Source of the DNA: an uncultured Myxococcaceae bacterium
GTDB lineage: Bacteria > Myxococcota_A > Polyangia > Polyangiales > Ga0077539
Assembly: GCA_945952225.1 (NCBI GenBank)
Contig: CAMFHP010000032.1
Span: 1-64,000, forward strand
DNA length: 64,000 bases
Reading direction: 5' to 3'
Shown here: positions 1-8,459 of the stretch, in pieces
Position numbering within the stretch: position 1 is the first letter of the stretch
How the letters are laid out: every line of letters starts with the position of its first letter
Made by a program: the position numbers and the translations under genes
Notes under the pieces: generated by a model
What the model was told of the DNA's origin: nothing
What the model saw: only the letters and a program-made list of their open reading frames with translations
Database searches by the model: none

Positions 1-2
1 AC

Positions 3-1427
3 GTGGTGAGCACGGACGCGGGCAGCGACGTGGTGAGCACCGACGCGGGCAGCGATGCGAGCGTCGACAGCGCGGTCGATGCGGGCACGGATGCGAGCGT
101 CGACAGCGCGGTCGATGCGGGCGCGGATGCGAGTGTTGACAGCAGCGTGGATGCGAGCGTCGACAGCAGCGTGGATGCGAGCAGCGATGCGACCGTCGAC
201 AGCACCGTCGATGCGAGCGTGGACGTGACCGTCGACAGCACCGTCGACGCGGGCAGCGATGCGACCGTCGACAGCACCGTCGATGCGAGCGTCGACAGCG
301 GCACCGACGCATCCGTCGACAGCGCGGTCGATGCGAGCGCCGACAGCGCCACGGATGCAGGCAGCGACGCCACCGTCGATGCGGGCAGCGACGCCTCGAC
401 GGGCGCGCCCGTGGAGCTGTGGATCCTGCGCGTGGGTGATGGAACGGCCGCGCTCACCAACGCGGCGACGGCGCTCTTCCTCGAGCGTCGCGCGTCGACC
501 GATGGCACCGTGCGTGGCGCGCCCATCGCACTTCCCGTGGCGGTGTCGGGCGCGAACCGTCCCATCACGATCTCGGGCACGGCGACCTCCGAGGGCTCGC
601 TCACGCGCTCGGCCGACGGGCGCTTCGTGGTGCTCGCGGGCTACGCGGCCACGCCGGGCACGGCGGCCGTGGCGAGCACGGCGACCGACACGGTGCCGCG
701 CGTGGTGGCGCGCGTCTCGGGGGCGGGCGCCATCGATTCGAGCACCACGTTCGGCGCGGCCTACAGCGCGAACAACATCCGCGGCGCGGCCACCGTCGAC
801 GGCACCGCGTTCTGGACGGCGGGCACCGGCGCAGCGGGCGCGGCGGGCATTCAGTACAAGCTCCTCGGCGCGACCGGGGAGCCCGTGAACGTGCTCGCGG
901 CGCCCGCGAACGTGCGCACGGTGAACATCTTCGGCGGACAGCTCTTCGGCGTGTCGGCCACCACGTCGCCCACGGGCATCTACGGCATCTTCGCGGCGGG
1001 CACGGGCACGCCCACCACGACGGGCGCGACGGCCACGCTGCTCCCGGGCTTCTCGACGACGTCGGGACCCTCGCCGTACTCGTTCTACCTCCTCGACCGC
1101 AGCGCCGCGGTGCCCGGACTCGACACCGCGTACATCGCCGACGACCGCGCCGTGGCCTCGGGCGGCGGCATCCAGCGCTGGACGCTCGCGGGCGGCACCT
1201 GGACCCTCGGCGCCACGTTCAACACCGGCCTCACGAGCGGCGCGCGCGGCGTGGTCGCGTGGGCCGACGGCGCCGACGTGGTGATCGCCGCGGTGACGGC
1301 CGAGAGCCCCTCGCGCGTGGTGACCTTCCGCGATGTGCCGGGCGCGATGCCGGGCATGGCCACGGTGGTCTCGACCGCGCCCACGAACACGCACTACCGC
1401 GGCCTCGCCCTCGCTCCGACGCCCTGA
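3..1427 (+). CDS. Asp/Ala/Ser/Val-repeat surface protein, 5' end outside window
   Basis: The reading frame is already open at the window edge, so the true start, probably with a lipoprotein signal, lies upstream; position 3 is only the first in-frame GTG. About the first 130 residues are a low-complexity run of DAS/VDS/DAG units. The rest, about 340 residues, has short hydrophobic strands with Gly/Thr turns and reads like a beta-propeller domain, but I recognise no named family. Asp-Ala-Ser linkers of this kind usually follow the lipidated Cys in myxobacterial outer-surface lipoproteins, so an extracytoplasmic location is likely. It ends 16 bp from the convergent stop of the next gene. Function unknown. 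Confidence 0.75.
   Translation: MVSTDAGSDVVSTDAGSDASVDSAVDAGTDASVDSAVDAGADASVDSSVDASVDSSVDASSDATVDSTVDASVDVTVDSTVDAGSDATVDSTVDASVDSGTDASVDSAVDASADSATDAGSDATVDAGSDASTGAPVELWILRVGDGTAALTNAATALFLERRASTDGTVRGAPIALPVAVSGANRPITISGTATSEGSLTRSADGRFVVLAGYAATPGTAAVASTATDTVPRVVARVSGAGAIDSSTTFGAAYSANNIRGAATVDGTAFWTAGTGAAGAAGIQYKLLGATGEPVNVLAAPANVRTVNIFGGQLFGVSATTSPTGIYGIFAAGTGTPTTTGATATLLPGFSTTSGPSPYSFYLLDRSAAVPGLDTAYIADDRAVASGGGIQRWTLAGGTWTLGATFNTGLTSGARGVVAWADGADVVIAAVTAESPSRVVTFRDVPGAMPGMATVVSTAPTNTHYRGLALAPTP
21..400 (+). repeat. Imperfect tandem repeat coding DASVDS-type units
   Basis: Short units such as gatgcgagcgtcgacagc recur with small variations over almost 400 bp and stay in frame. They encode alternating Asp, Ala, Ser, Val and Gly. 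Such arrays are prone to slippage, so the linker length may vary between strains. The same style of linker appears in the lipoprotein at 1444-2550 and in the DUF1592-family protein near 8040-8160. Confidence 0.8.
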
Positions 1428-1443
1428 GCGTCGCGCGTCTCCC

Positions 1444-2550
1444 TCAGCGCGCGGGCGTCGGAAGCGCCACGCCCGCCGCGCCCACGCTCGCCACCCGCAG
1501 CGATCCTCCCGAGAAGAACAGCAGCGTGTCGTCGCCGTAGGTGCCGCCGCGTCCGAAGGCCAGCGCCCGCGCGCCCGGCACGTCGCGCACGAGCACCGTG
1601 GGCGCACCCCACGGATCGGCCGTACGCAGCACCCGTCCGCCCGCCTCGTCGGCCACGTAGACGTGGTCGCACTGGTCCACCGCGAGGCCCGAGACCGTGC
1701 CCGCGTCGCGGAGCACGAGGCGCGCGTCCATGGGCATGAGGTCGCCCATCACCGTGCGCTGGAGCACCACGCGGTACACCGATCCGCCCTGCGCGCTCGA
1801 CGCCACGTAGAGCACGCGGCCCGAGCCGTCGAACGCGAGCCGCGTCGGCATGCTCACGTCGACCACCATGGGCACCACGTCGACCCCCGCGTCGCCCGTC
1901 CTCGGAACCACGCGGAACACCCTGTTTCGCAGCGTATCTGAGAACCACACCGTGTCGTCGCCGTCGACCGCGAGGCCCCCGATGCGCCCCGCCGTCACCC
2001 GCGCCACGGGAGCGCCCGCGTCGTCGCCCCACGGCGCCACGAAGAGCGCGTGTTCGCCCGGTGCGCCGCCCGCGATCGTGCCGTCGGTGGTGGTGGGCGC
2101 GAGGGCCAGCGCGAGGCCCTGCGAGGCCGTGAAGCGCAGCCCCGTGACGTTGCCCGCGAGGCCCGTGAAGCGCAGCGTGCGCTTGCCCATCGCGCCCACG
2201 TCGACCACGTCGCGCAGCGAGGCCACGAGCGCGTGTCCCGTGCCGTCGAAGGCCACGTCGACCCCATCGGGGAGCCGATCCCAGAGCGCCATCGAGGGCA
2301 CCGCATCGCGGGGAACGCTCGCGCAACGGTTCGCGTCCACGGGCACGTCGGCCGTCGCATCGGCGCTCGCGTCGAAGCCCGCATCGACCGCGGGACGGTC
2401 TGCGCTCACGTCGACACTCCCATCACCCGCCGTGACATCGGGTGCGCCGAGATCGACGGTCGCGTCGGCGTACGGGCGCAGCGTCTCGTCGGGAAAGCAG
2501 CCGCTCGAAAGCGCGCAGAGCGCGAGGCAGAAGACGACGCGGTGGCTCAT
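1444..2550 (-). CDS. Beta-propeller (NHL/SMP-30-like) lipoprotein
   Basis: The start at 2550 is chosen because it gives a clean lipoprotein signal: MSHRVVFCLALCALSSGC, with lipobox LSSGC, cleaved before Cys18. An Asp-rich linker (about residues 20-75) leads into repeated blades in which short strands end in patterns such as GLAVDGDDTVWFSD, RLAFDGSGRVLYVA and GLAVDQCDHVYVAD. This is the NHL/gluconolactonase-like six-blade signature. No catalytic function can be assigned; such proteins bind ligands or act as scaffolds at the cell surface. It is divergent from the operon at 2613 with only about 60 bp between, and convergent with the upstream repeat protein. The longer frame to 2628 would place extra non-signal residues before the signal peptide, so I reject it. 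Confidence 0.75.
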   Translation of the reverse strand: MSHRVVFCLALCALSSGCFPDETLRPYADATVDLGAPDVTAGDGSVDVSADRPAVDAGFDASADATADVPVDANRCASVPRDAVPSMALWDRLPDGVDVAFDGTGHALVASLRDVVDVGAMGKRTLRFTGLAGNVTGLRFTASQGLALALAPTTTDGTIAGGAPGEHALFVAPWGDDAGAPVARVTAGRIGGLAVDGDDTVWFSDTLRNRVFRVVPRTGDAGVDVVPMVVDVSMPTRLAFDGSGRVLYVASSAQGGSVYRVVLQRTVMGDLMPMDARLVLRDAGTVSGLAVDQCDHVYVADEAGGRVLRTADPWGAPTVLVRDVPGARALAFGRGGTYGDDTLLFFSGGSLRVASVGAAGVALPTPAR

Positions 2551-2612
2551 GGGCGGCGACGAGGCTGCGCCGCGGGGCGAGGCGCGGTCAAGGCGATGCT
2601 TGACAGGGCCGG

Positions 2613-3890
2613 GTGATGAACCCCACACGACGGTGTGTGAGATCCTTCCGTCTTCTGCTCGTGCTTGCAGTGGGCGCCGCGGGATGCGGCGACGAGATCA
2701 CACGCTACGTCGCGCCCGACGCCTCTCCGTGGAGCGCCGCGACCTCCAACAGCTGGTACGCGCCCGACGGCGGCACGCGCGACGCGTGGTTCGGCTTCGT
2801 GAGCAACAGCCTCATGAACTCCATCTCGGTGCTCGACCTGCGCGCGGGGCGCACGATCGCGACGCTGCCCGTGGGGGTGGTTCCCCTCGCCGAGAACGGG
2901 CCGCACCACCTTGCCGTCGACCGCGCGGCTGGCGCGGTGTTCACGCCGCTATCGTTCCCGCCCGCGTCGATCCCCACGGGGCCCCACGCGGCGCACGGAT
3001 CGTCGACGCGACCGGGTGTGCTCGTGAAGCGCGCGCTCGATGATTTCCGCCTGCTGGGCCGCGCCGACGTCGATGCGAACCCCGGCGACATGGTGCTCTC
3101 GCCCGACCGCACGCGGGTGTTCGTCTCGCACTACGACCTCGTGCGCGCGCAGGCCCACCCCGGCGACCGCGAGGCGCAGAAGTCCGCGCTGGTGATCGTC
3201 GACGCGCGCACGATGCAGCGCACGCGCACGATCCCCGTGTGTGTGGCCGCGCACGGCATGGTCGTCTCGCCCGATGGAAACACCGTGTACATGGCCTGCT
3301 ACGGCGACGACGCGATCGCGGTGGTCTCCGTCGGCACCGACACGCCCACGGTGAACCTCGTGCCCGTGCGCGGACAGCTCGCTTCGAATCCCACCGCGCC
3401 CACGTGGGGACCGTACGCGCTCACGCCCTCGCCCGACGGACGCACCGTGTGGGTCTCGTGCTCGCCGCCCAACCCCTCGGCGGGCAACCGCGGGCTCTTC
3501 ATCGCCTTCGACACGACGACCAACACCTTCGACACGTCGCGCGCCACGACGGGGCTCATCGGCACGCCCTATTTCGCCACGTACGCGGCAGATGGAGCGT
3601 CGATCGTGGTGCCGCTCCAGGGCCGCGACGGCGTGGCGCGGGTGAGCGCGGCGCCGCCCTTTCGGGTGATGTCGCAGCAGGCGTTCACGAGCGAGGAGTG
3701 CACGCTCCCGCACCAGCTCTCGCGCGGCCCCGACGGGCGCTACTACCTCGTGTGCGAGGGCATCCACGACCGCGTGCGCCAGGAGCGCGGATGGGTCGCC
3801 GTGCTCGATCCCGACAGCCTCGCCGTCACTGGACGCTTCGACGTCGGGGTCTTTCCCGATGCGATCTATTTCTCGCAGGGGCCGCAATGA
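2613..3890 (+). CDS. YVTN/YncE-like beta-propeller lipoprotein
   Basis: The N-terminus has basic residues, a hydrophobic core and LAVGAAGC as lipobox, so it is exported and lipidated. The mature part carries repeats of the type MVLSPDRTRVFVSHYD, MVVSPDGNTVYMACYG and LTPSPDGRTVWVSC, the YVTN/YncE seven-blade propeller pattern. GTG 2613 and ATG 2616 are adjacent possible starts. The stop overlaps the ATG of the cytochrome gene (ATGA), so the two are translationally coupled. In DUF1552/DUF1592 loci such propeller proteins are common partners; a role in binding a substrate or organising the surface cytochrome complex is inference. Confidence 0.8.
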   Translation: MMNPTRRCVRSFRLLLVLAVGAAGCGDEITRYVAPDASPWSAATSNSWYAPDGGTRDAWFGFVSNSLMNSISVLDLRAGRTIATLPVGVVPLAENGPHHLAVDRAAGAVFTPLSFPPASIPTGPHAAHGSSTRPGVLVKRALDDFRLLGRADVDANPGDMVLSPDRTRVFVSHYDLVRAQAHPGDREAQKSALVIVDARTMQRTRTIPVCVAAHGMVVSPDGNTVYMACYGDDAIAVVSVGTDTPTVNLVPVRGQLASNPTAPTWGPYALTPSPDGRTVWVSCSPPNPSAGNRGLFIAFDTTTNTFDTSRATTGLIGTPYFATYAADGASIVVPLQGRDGVARVSAAPPFRVMSQQAFTSEECTLPHQLSRGPDGRYYLVCEGIHDRVRQERGWVAVLDPDSLAVTGRFDVGVFPDAIYFSQGPQ

Positions 3891-4636
3891 AGACCTGGAT
3901 GGGTGCCGTCGCGCTGGCCTGCGCGACCCTCTCGTGCGGCGACACCGAGCGCGTCGAACCGCTGGCTGCGCGGGGCGCGCTGCTGGCCTCCGATCCGCGC
4001 ATCACGCGCTCGCAGTACAACGCCTTCGCGTGCCTCACGTGCCACTCCGTCGATGATCCGCCCGCGGGGGGAAGGGTCTATCCCGGCGCCTCGCTCCGCG
4101 GTGCCGCGCGCCGACCGACGTACTGGAGCGGCGAGGTCACGCACCTTCGCGAGGCCGTCGAGCGCTGCTGGACGGGCTTCATGCGCGGCGTCGCCACCGA
4201 CCTCGACGGACCCGACGGCCAGGCCCTCTCCGCGTGGCTCGACTCCCTCGCGCCCGAGGGGAGCACCGCGGGCACGGCGGCCGTCACGCGCACCTATCCC
4301 CGCGTGGTGCGCGACCCCGGCGTGGGCGATCGCACGCGCGGACTCGCCGTGTGGGGCCGCGCCTGCGCGAGCTGCCACGGCGCCGTGGGAACGGGCGCGG
4401 GACGCATCGGTCCCCTCACGTCGGTGCTGCCGAGAGACACGCTCGCGGAGCACTGCGACGACAACTTCACCGACGTGGGCTACGCAGACCTCCAGGCGTA
4501 CCTCCGCGCGAGCGTGACCGAGAAGACGCGGCACGGGAGCTTTCTCGGGTACGCCGGGGTGATGCCGCCCTTCGCGAACGAGACGCTCACCGACGACGAG
4601 GTGCGCGACCTCGCGGCCCTCTTCGTGTGCCCCTGA
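3887..4636 (+). CDS. Di-haem cytochrome c lipoprotein
   Basis: The start at 3887 overlaps the previous stop and is followed by MKTWMGAVALACATLSCG, a short lipoprotein signal. Two haem c attachment motifs are visible: CLTCH near residue 48 and CASCH near residue 164, in two cytochrome-c-like halves of the 249-residue protein. Candidate distal Met ligands are present, for example GVMPPF near the C-terminus. It should sit on the outer surface or periplasmic face and pass electrons. The next gene starts 47 bp downstream in the same direction. The partner redox enzyme cannot be told from sequence. Confidence 0.88.
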   Translation: MKTWMGAVALACATLSCGDTERVEPLAARGALLASDPRITRSQYNAFACLTCHSVDDPPAGGRVYPGASLRGAARRPTYWSGEVTHLREAVERCWTGFMRGVATDLDGPDGQALSAWLDSLAPEGSTAGTAAVTRTYPRVVRDPGVGDRTRGLAVWGRACASCHGAVGTGAGRIGPLTSVLPRDTLAEHCDDNFTDVGYADLQAYLRASVTEKTRHGSFLGYAGVMPPFANETLTDDEVRDLAALFVCP

Positions 4637-4683
4637 GACGATTTCGTGATCGCTCCCGGCGCCCGCTCCCCACAGGGCGCTCC

Positions 4684-5985
4684 GTGGAACTCAAGATCGG
4701 TCGACGCACCTTCGTGCACAGCGCCGCGCTCGCCGCGGTGGCAGGGCCCTTCCTCACGCTCTTTCGCGGAAGCTCCTACGCGAGCTGCACCCGCGCCGCG
4801 CGCCGCGTGGTGATCTTCTTCTCGCCCAACGGCACCATCCACTCGCACTGGCGCCCGACGGGCACGGGGGCGTCGTGGTCGTTCCCCGCGGGCTCGATCC
4901 TCGAACCGCTCGCCGCGGTGAAGCGCCACCTCGTGGTGCTCGACGGCATCGACTTCGCGGGCACGAGCAACCACGAGGGCGGCATGGCGGCCATGCTCAC
5001 GGGCAACGGCACGGCCTCGTCGCCCTCCATGGGCATGTCCGTCGACCAGTACATCGCCCGCGCCGTGGGCGGCAGCTCGCGCCTCGCGTCCCTCGAACTC
5101 GGCGTGCAGACCAGCGCGTGGGGAGGCTCCACGCAGACCCGCATGTGCTACGCGGGCCCCGGACGCTTCGCGCCCCCCGACGACGAGCCCGCGAGCGTGT
5201 ACCGACGGCTCTTCGGCTCCATGGCCCCGGCCGCTGGAATGGTCGACGCGATGATGACCCGCCGTCGCAGCGTGCTCGACCTCGTGCGCGGCGAGCTCAA
5301 CGACCTCTCGACCCGCGTGGGCGCCGACGAGCGCCGCAAGCTCGACGCGCACCTCGAATCGCTGCGTCGCGTGGAGACCTCGCTCACGGGCTCCGCGGCC
5401 CCCACGGCGACGTGCACGCCGCCCGCGGTGATGAACCTCGACTTCCGCGCGAACGAGAACTTCCCCGCCGTCGGACGCACGCAGATGGAGCTCATGCTCG
5501 CGGGCTTCTCGTGCGGCGCCACGAAGGTCGCGTCGATCCAGTGGGCGCACACCGTCGCGCCCCATGTGTTCTCGTGGCTGGGCATTCGCGAGGGCCACCA
5601 CGCGCTCTCGCACATGGGCGACGGCGCGGCCGAGGGTGTGGCCCAGTTCGTCGCCGCGGAGCGCTGGTTCGCGCAGCAGTTCGCGTGGCTCGTGGGGCGC
5701 ATGGCCGAACTGCCCGAGCCCGGCGGCGACGGCACGATGCTCGAAAACTCCGTGGTGCTCTGGTGCAAGGAGATGGGCGACGGACGCCTCCACGACTGCC
5801 TCTCCGTGCCCTTCGTGCTCGCGGGCAACGCGGGCGGATGCCTCCGCACGGACCGCTACCTCCGCTTCGATCACATGCCCCATCAACGCCTGCTCGTGAC
5901 GCTCTGTCACCTCATGGGGCTCGACGTGCCGACCTTCGGCGACCCCTCGCGCGGCGCCGGTCCGCTCACCGAGGTGCTGTCGTGA
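4684..5985 (+). CDS. DUF1552 family protein with Tat-like signal
   Basis: GTG 4684 is the chosen start because GRRTFVHSAALAAVAG follows directly, a twin-Arg signal with a short hydrophobic stretch. The body matches the DUF1552 family as I know it: FFSPNGTIHSHWRPTG near the N-terminus, DGIDFAGTSNHEGGM and MSVDQYIARAVGG in the first third, and a C-terminal VVLWCKEMGDG followed by PFVLAGNAGG. These proteins are related to alkaline-phosphatase/sulfatase-like DUF1501 proteins and are nearly always encoded beside a DUF1592-family cytochrome. Their biochemical role is not established. The stop overlaps the next start (TGATG), giving tight coupling. Export in folded form suggests a bound cofactor or metal. 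Confidence 0.88.
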   Translation: MELKIGRRTFVHSAALAAVAGPFLTLFRGSSYASCTRAARRVVIFFSPNGTIHSHWRPTGTGASWSFPAGSILEPLAAVKRHLVVLDGIDFAGTSNHEGGMAAMLTGNGTASSPSMGMSVDQYIARAVGGSSRLASLELGVQTSAWGGSTQTRMCYAGPGRFAPPDDEPASVYRRLFGSMAPAAGMVDAMMTRRRSVLDLVRGELNDLSTRVGADERRKLDAHLESLRRVETSLTGSAAPTATCTPPAVMNLDFRANENFPAVGRTQMELMLAGFSCGATKVASIQWAHTVAPHVFSWLGIREGHHALSHMGDGAAEGVAQFVAAERWFAQQFAWLVGRMAELPEPGGDGTMLENSVVLWCKEMGDGRLHDCLSVPFVLAGNAGGCLRTDRYLRFDHMPHQRLLVTLCHLMGLDVPTFGDPSRGAGPLTEVLS

Positions 5986-8435
5986 TGCGCGCCCCGCACC
6001 TCGCGCTCCTCGCGCTCGCCTCGCTCACGTCGCTCGCGTCGTGCTCCTTCGGCGTCGACGACAGCGCCACCGACGGATCGGTCACGGGCGACGCCGCGGT
6101 CACGCTCCCCGACGGCGCCACCGCGCCCGCGCTCTGCGACGCGGACCTCCAATGGTTCCGCCGCGAGGTGTGGACGCCCATCCTCGCCGTGAGCTGCGTG
6201 GGCTGCCACAACGCCGCGGGCACGGCCCGTTCGACGCGCCTCGTGCTGCGCAGCGAGACCGAAGCGGGATGGCTCGAACACAACGCCAACGCGACGCGCG
6301 CCGTGGCCCTCACCGAGCTCGCGGGCATGCCCGTGCTGCTGCTCCGACCCACGGGCCTGCACCCCAACGGACACACCGGCGGCACGCTCACGCCCCCTGG
6401 AAGCACGGGCTACGCATCGCTCCGTCGCTGGGTCGACCGCGTGCGCACCGCGGCCTGCGACGACCCCGAAGCGCTCCCCGCGGGCGACGGCGGAACAACC
6501 CCCTCGCGCTGCGACACCGTGAGCCCCGGACGCCGCGTGCTGCGACGGCTCACGCCCACCGAATACGACCGCACCGTGCGCGACCTCACGGGGGTCGAAT
6601 CGCACTACGGCGAGCGCTTCGCCGCAGACCCCGTGGTCGACAGCTTCGACAACGACTCGGCCTCGCTCGTGGTGTCGCCGCTCCTCGCCGAGCAGCTCCG
6701 CGTGGCCGCCGAGGCCATCGCCACCGAGGCCCTGCGCGACCCGACGCGCGTGCTCCCGTGCACGCCCTCGGGGGCTTCGGATGCGGCCTGCGCGCTGCGC
6801 TTCGTCGACACCTTCGGGCTCCGCGCATTTCGCCGTCCGCTCACCGACGCCGAGCGCATGCGGTACACGCAGCTCCACGCCGCGGTGGCGGCGGGCGAGG
6901 GCTTCAACGAGGGCGCCGAGGCCGTGGTGACGGCGATGCTCCAGTCGCCGAACTTCCTCTACCGCACCGAGCTCGGCGCCTACGAGTCGGGCACGTGGAA
7001 GCTCACCCCCTGGGAGGTCGCCACCGAGCTCTCGTACCTCTTCACCGGCACCATGCCCGACGCCGTGCTCCTCGACGCGGCGCGCGTGGGCACGCTCTCG
7101 ACCGCGGCGGGCATCGAGACGCACGCGCGCAGGCTCCTCGCGAGCGACGGCGCCCGCGATTCGCTCCGACGTTTTGTACGTCAGTGGCTCGACGTCGACC
7201 GCCTCGCGACGGTGCCCAAAGACGCCACGACCTTCACCGATTTCTCCCCTGCGATTCGCGCGTCGATGGCCGGCGAGTTCGACCGCTTCGTCGACGCGAC
7301 GCTCCTCGCGCCGGGCGCGCGCCTGCCCGACCTGTTCCGCGCGCGCTTCACCTTCGTCGACAGCGCGCTCGCGGGCTTCTACGGACTCACGCCCGACGGA
7401 GCGCCCGACACCGCGGGCTACCGTCGCGTGTCGTCGGTCGAAGCGCAGCGCATGGGCGTGCTCACGCTCGGCGCGGTGATGGCCACGCACGCGCGGCCCA
7501 ACTCCTCGTCGCCCGTGCACCGCGGACGCCTCGTGCGCGAGCGCATGCTCTGCCAGCCTCTTCCCCCGCCGCCGCCCGGTGTGAACGCGCAGCCGCCCGC
7601 GCCCGACCCCTCGCAGACGATCCGTCAGCAGTACGCGGCGCACGCTTCGATGCGCCCCTGCGTCGACTGCCACCGGCTCATCGACCCCATCGGGTTCACC
7701 TTCGAGTTCTTCGATGGCGTGGGCCGCTTCCGCACGCAGGAGCACGGCATGCCCGTCGACGCGCGCGGCGAGATCGTGGGGAGCCTCTCGACCGACGGCA
7801 CCGTGGCCGACACGCGCGCGCTCATCGAGCAGCTCGCGTCGAGCCCCGAGGTGCACGACTGCTTCGCGAAGCAGCTCTTCCGTTACGCCTACGCCAGCGT
7901 GGCGAGCGAGCAGACCGCGTGCGCCCTCGCCCGCGTGCAGCAGGAGTTCCGCGACGGCGACCTCTCCATCGAGTCGCTGCTCGTGGCCCTCACGCGCTCG
8001 CCGCACTTCACGCAGCGCGCCGACGACGCGCCCACCCCCTCGCCCCTCGACGCGGGTGTCGATGGGTCCACCGATGCGAGCGCTCCGCCCGATGCGTCGG
8101 GAAGTTCCGACGCGTCGACTTCTTCCGACGCATCGCGACCCGATGCGGCGACGCCCGACGTGCCCGCGGGCCCGACCACCACGCCCGGCGTGACCACCGC
8201 GACGACGCGCGACTCGACCTGGGACACGGGCTTCTGCGAGCGCGTGGCCGTCACCAACACCACGAGCGCCCCCGTGCGATGGACCGTCGTCTACCGCGTG
8301 AACGGCCGCATCACCAACAGCTGGAACTCCGAGCGCACCGGCGACACCGGCGACGTGGTGTTCCGCGGCGCGATGTGGAACGCCTCGCTCGCACCCGGCG
8401 AGCGCACCGAGCTCGGCTTCTGCGCCGCGCGCTGA
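5985..8435 (+). CDS. DUF1592/DUF1588-family cytochrome-like protein with C-terminal CBM2-like domain
   Basis: 816 residues. A lipoprotein signal (LASLTSLASC) is followed by a first CxxCH (SCVGCH, about residue 69) and then the usual domain order DUF1587 (RRLTPTEYDRTVRDLTG), DUF1595 (FGLRAFRRPLTDAERMRY), DUF1592 (ELSYLFTGTMPDA), DUF1588 with ATHARPNSSSPVHRGRLV and a second CxxCH (CVDCH, about residue 559), and DUF1585. After an Asp-Ala-Ser linker (about 685-735) the last 75 residues read TWDTGFCERVAVTN ... MWNASLAPGERTELGFC, with paired Cys and Trp positions like the cellulose-binding CBM2 fold. That appended module is unusual for the family. ATG 5985 overlaps the DUF1552 stop; GTG 5982 is the alternative. 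Confidence 0.88.
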   Translation: MRAPHLALLALASLTSLASCSFGVDDSATDGSVTGDAAVTLPDGATAPALCDADLQWFRREVWTPILAVSCVGCHNAAGTARSTRLVLRSETEAGWLEHNANATRAVALTELAGMPVLLLRPTGLHPNGHTGGTLTPPGSTGYASLRRWVDRVRTAACDDPEALPAGDGGTTPSRCDTVSPGRRVLRRLTPTEYDRTVRDLTGVESHYGERFAADPVVDSFDNDSASLVVSPLLAEQLRVAAEAIATEALRDPTRVLPCTPSGASDAACALRFVDTFGLRAFRRPLTDAERMRYTQLHAAVAAGEGFNEGAEAVVTAMLQSPNFLYRTELGAYESGTWKLTPWEVATELSYLFTGTMPDAVLLDAARVGTLSTAAGIETHARRLLASDGARDSLRRFVRQWLDVDRLATVPKDATTFTDFSPAIRASMAGEFDRFVDATLLAPGARLPDLFRARFTFVDSALAGFYGLTPDGAPDTAGYRRVSSVEAQRMGVLTLGAVMATHARPNSSSPVHRGRLVRERMLCQPLPPPPPGVNAQPPAPDPSQTIRQQYAAHASMRPCVDCHRLIDPIGFTFEFFDGVGRFRTQEHGMPVDARGEIVGSLSTDGTVADTRALIEQLASSPEVHDCFAKQLFRYAYASVASEQTACALARVQQEFRDGDLSIESLLVALTRSPHFTQRADDAPTPSPLDAGVDGSTDASAPPDASGSSDASTSSDASRPDAATPDVPAGPTTTPGVTTATTRDSTWDTGFCERVAVTNTTSAPVRWTVVYRVNGRITNSWNSERTGDTGDVVFRGAMWNASLAPGERTELGFCAAR

Positions 8436-8459
8436 CCGCGCCGCGCGCCCCGCCTGTCT

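Noticed and set aside
4875-5984. N-terminal extension of the DUF1592-family gene back to 4875
   Set aside because: This part is an Arg/Pro-rich shadow of the DUF1552 gene; ATG 5985 gives a proper lipoprotein signal.
5907-8006. A 699-aa frame on the minus strand
   Set aside because: It is His/Arg/Val-rich shadow coding opposite the DUF1592-family gene.
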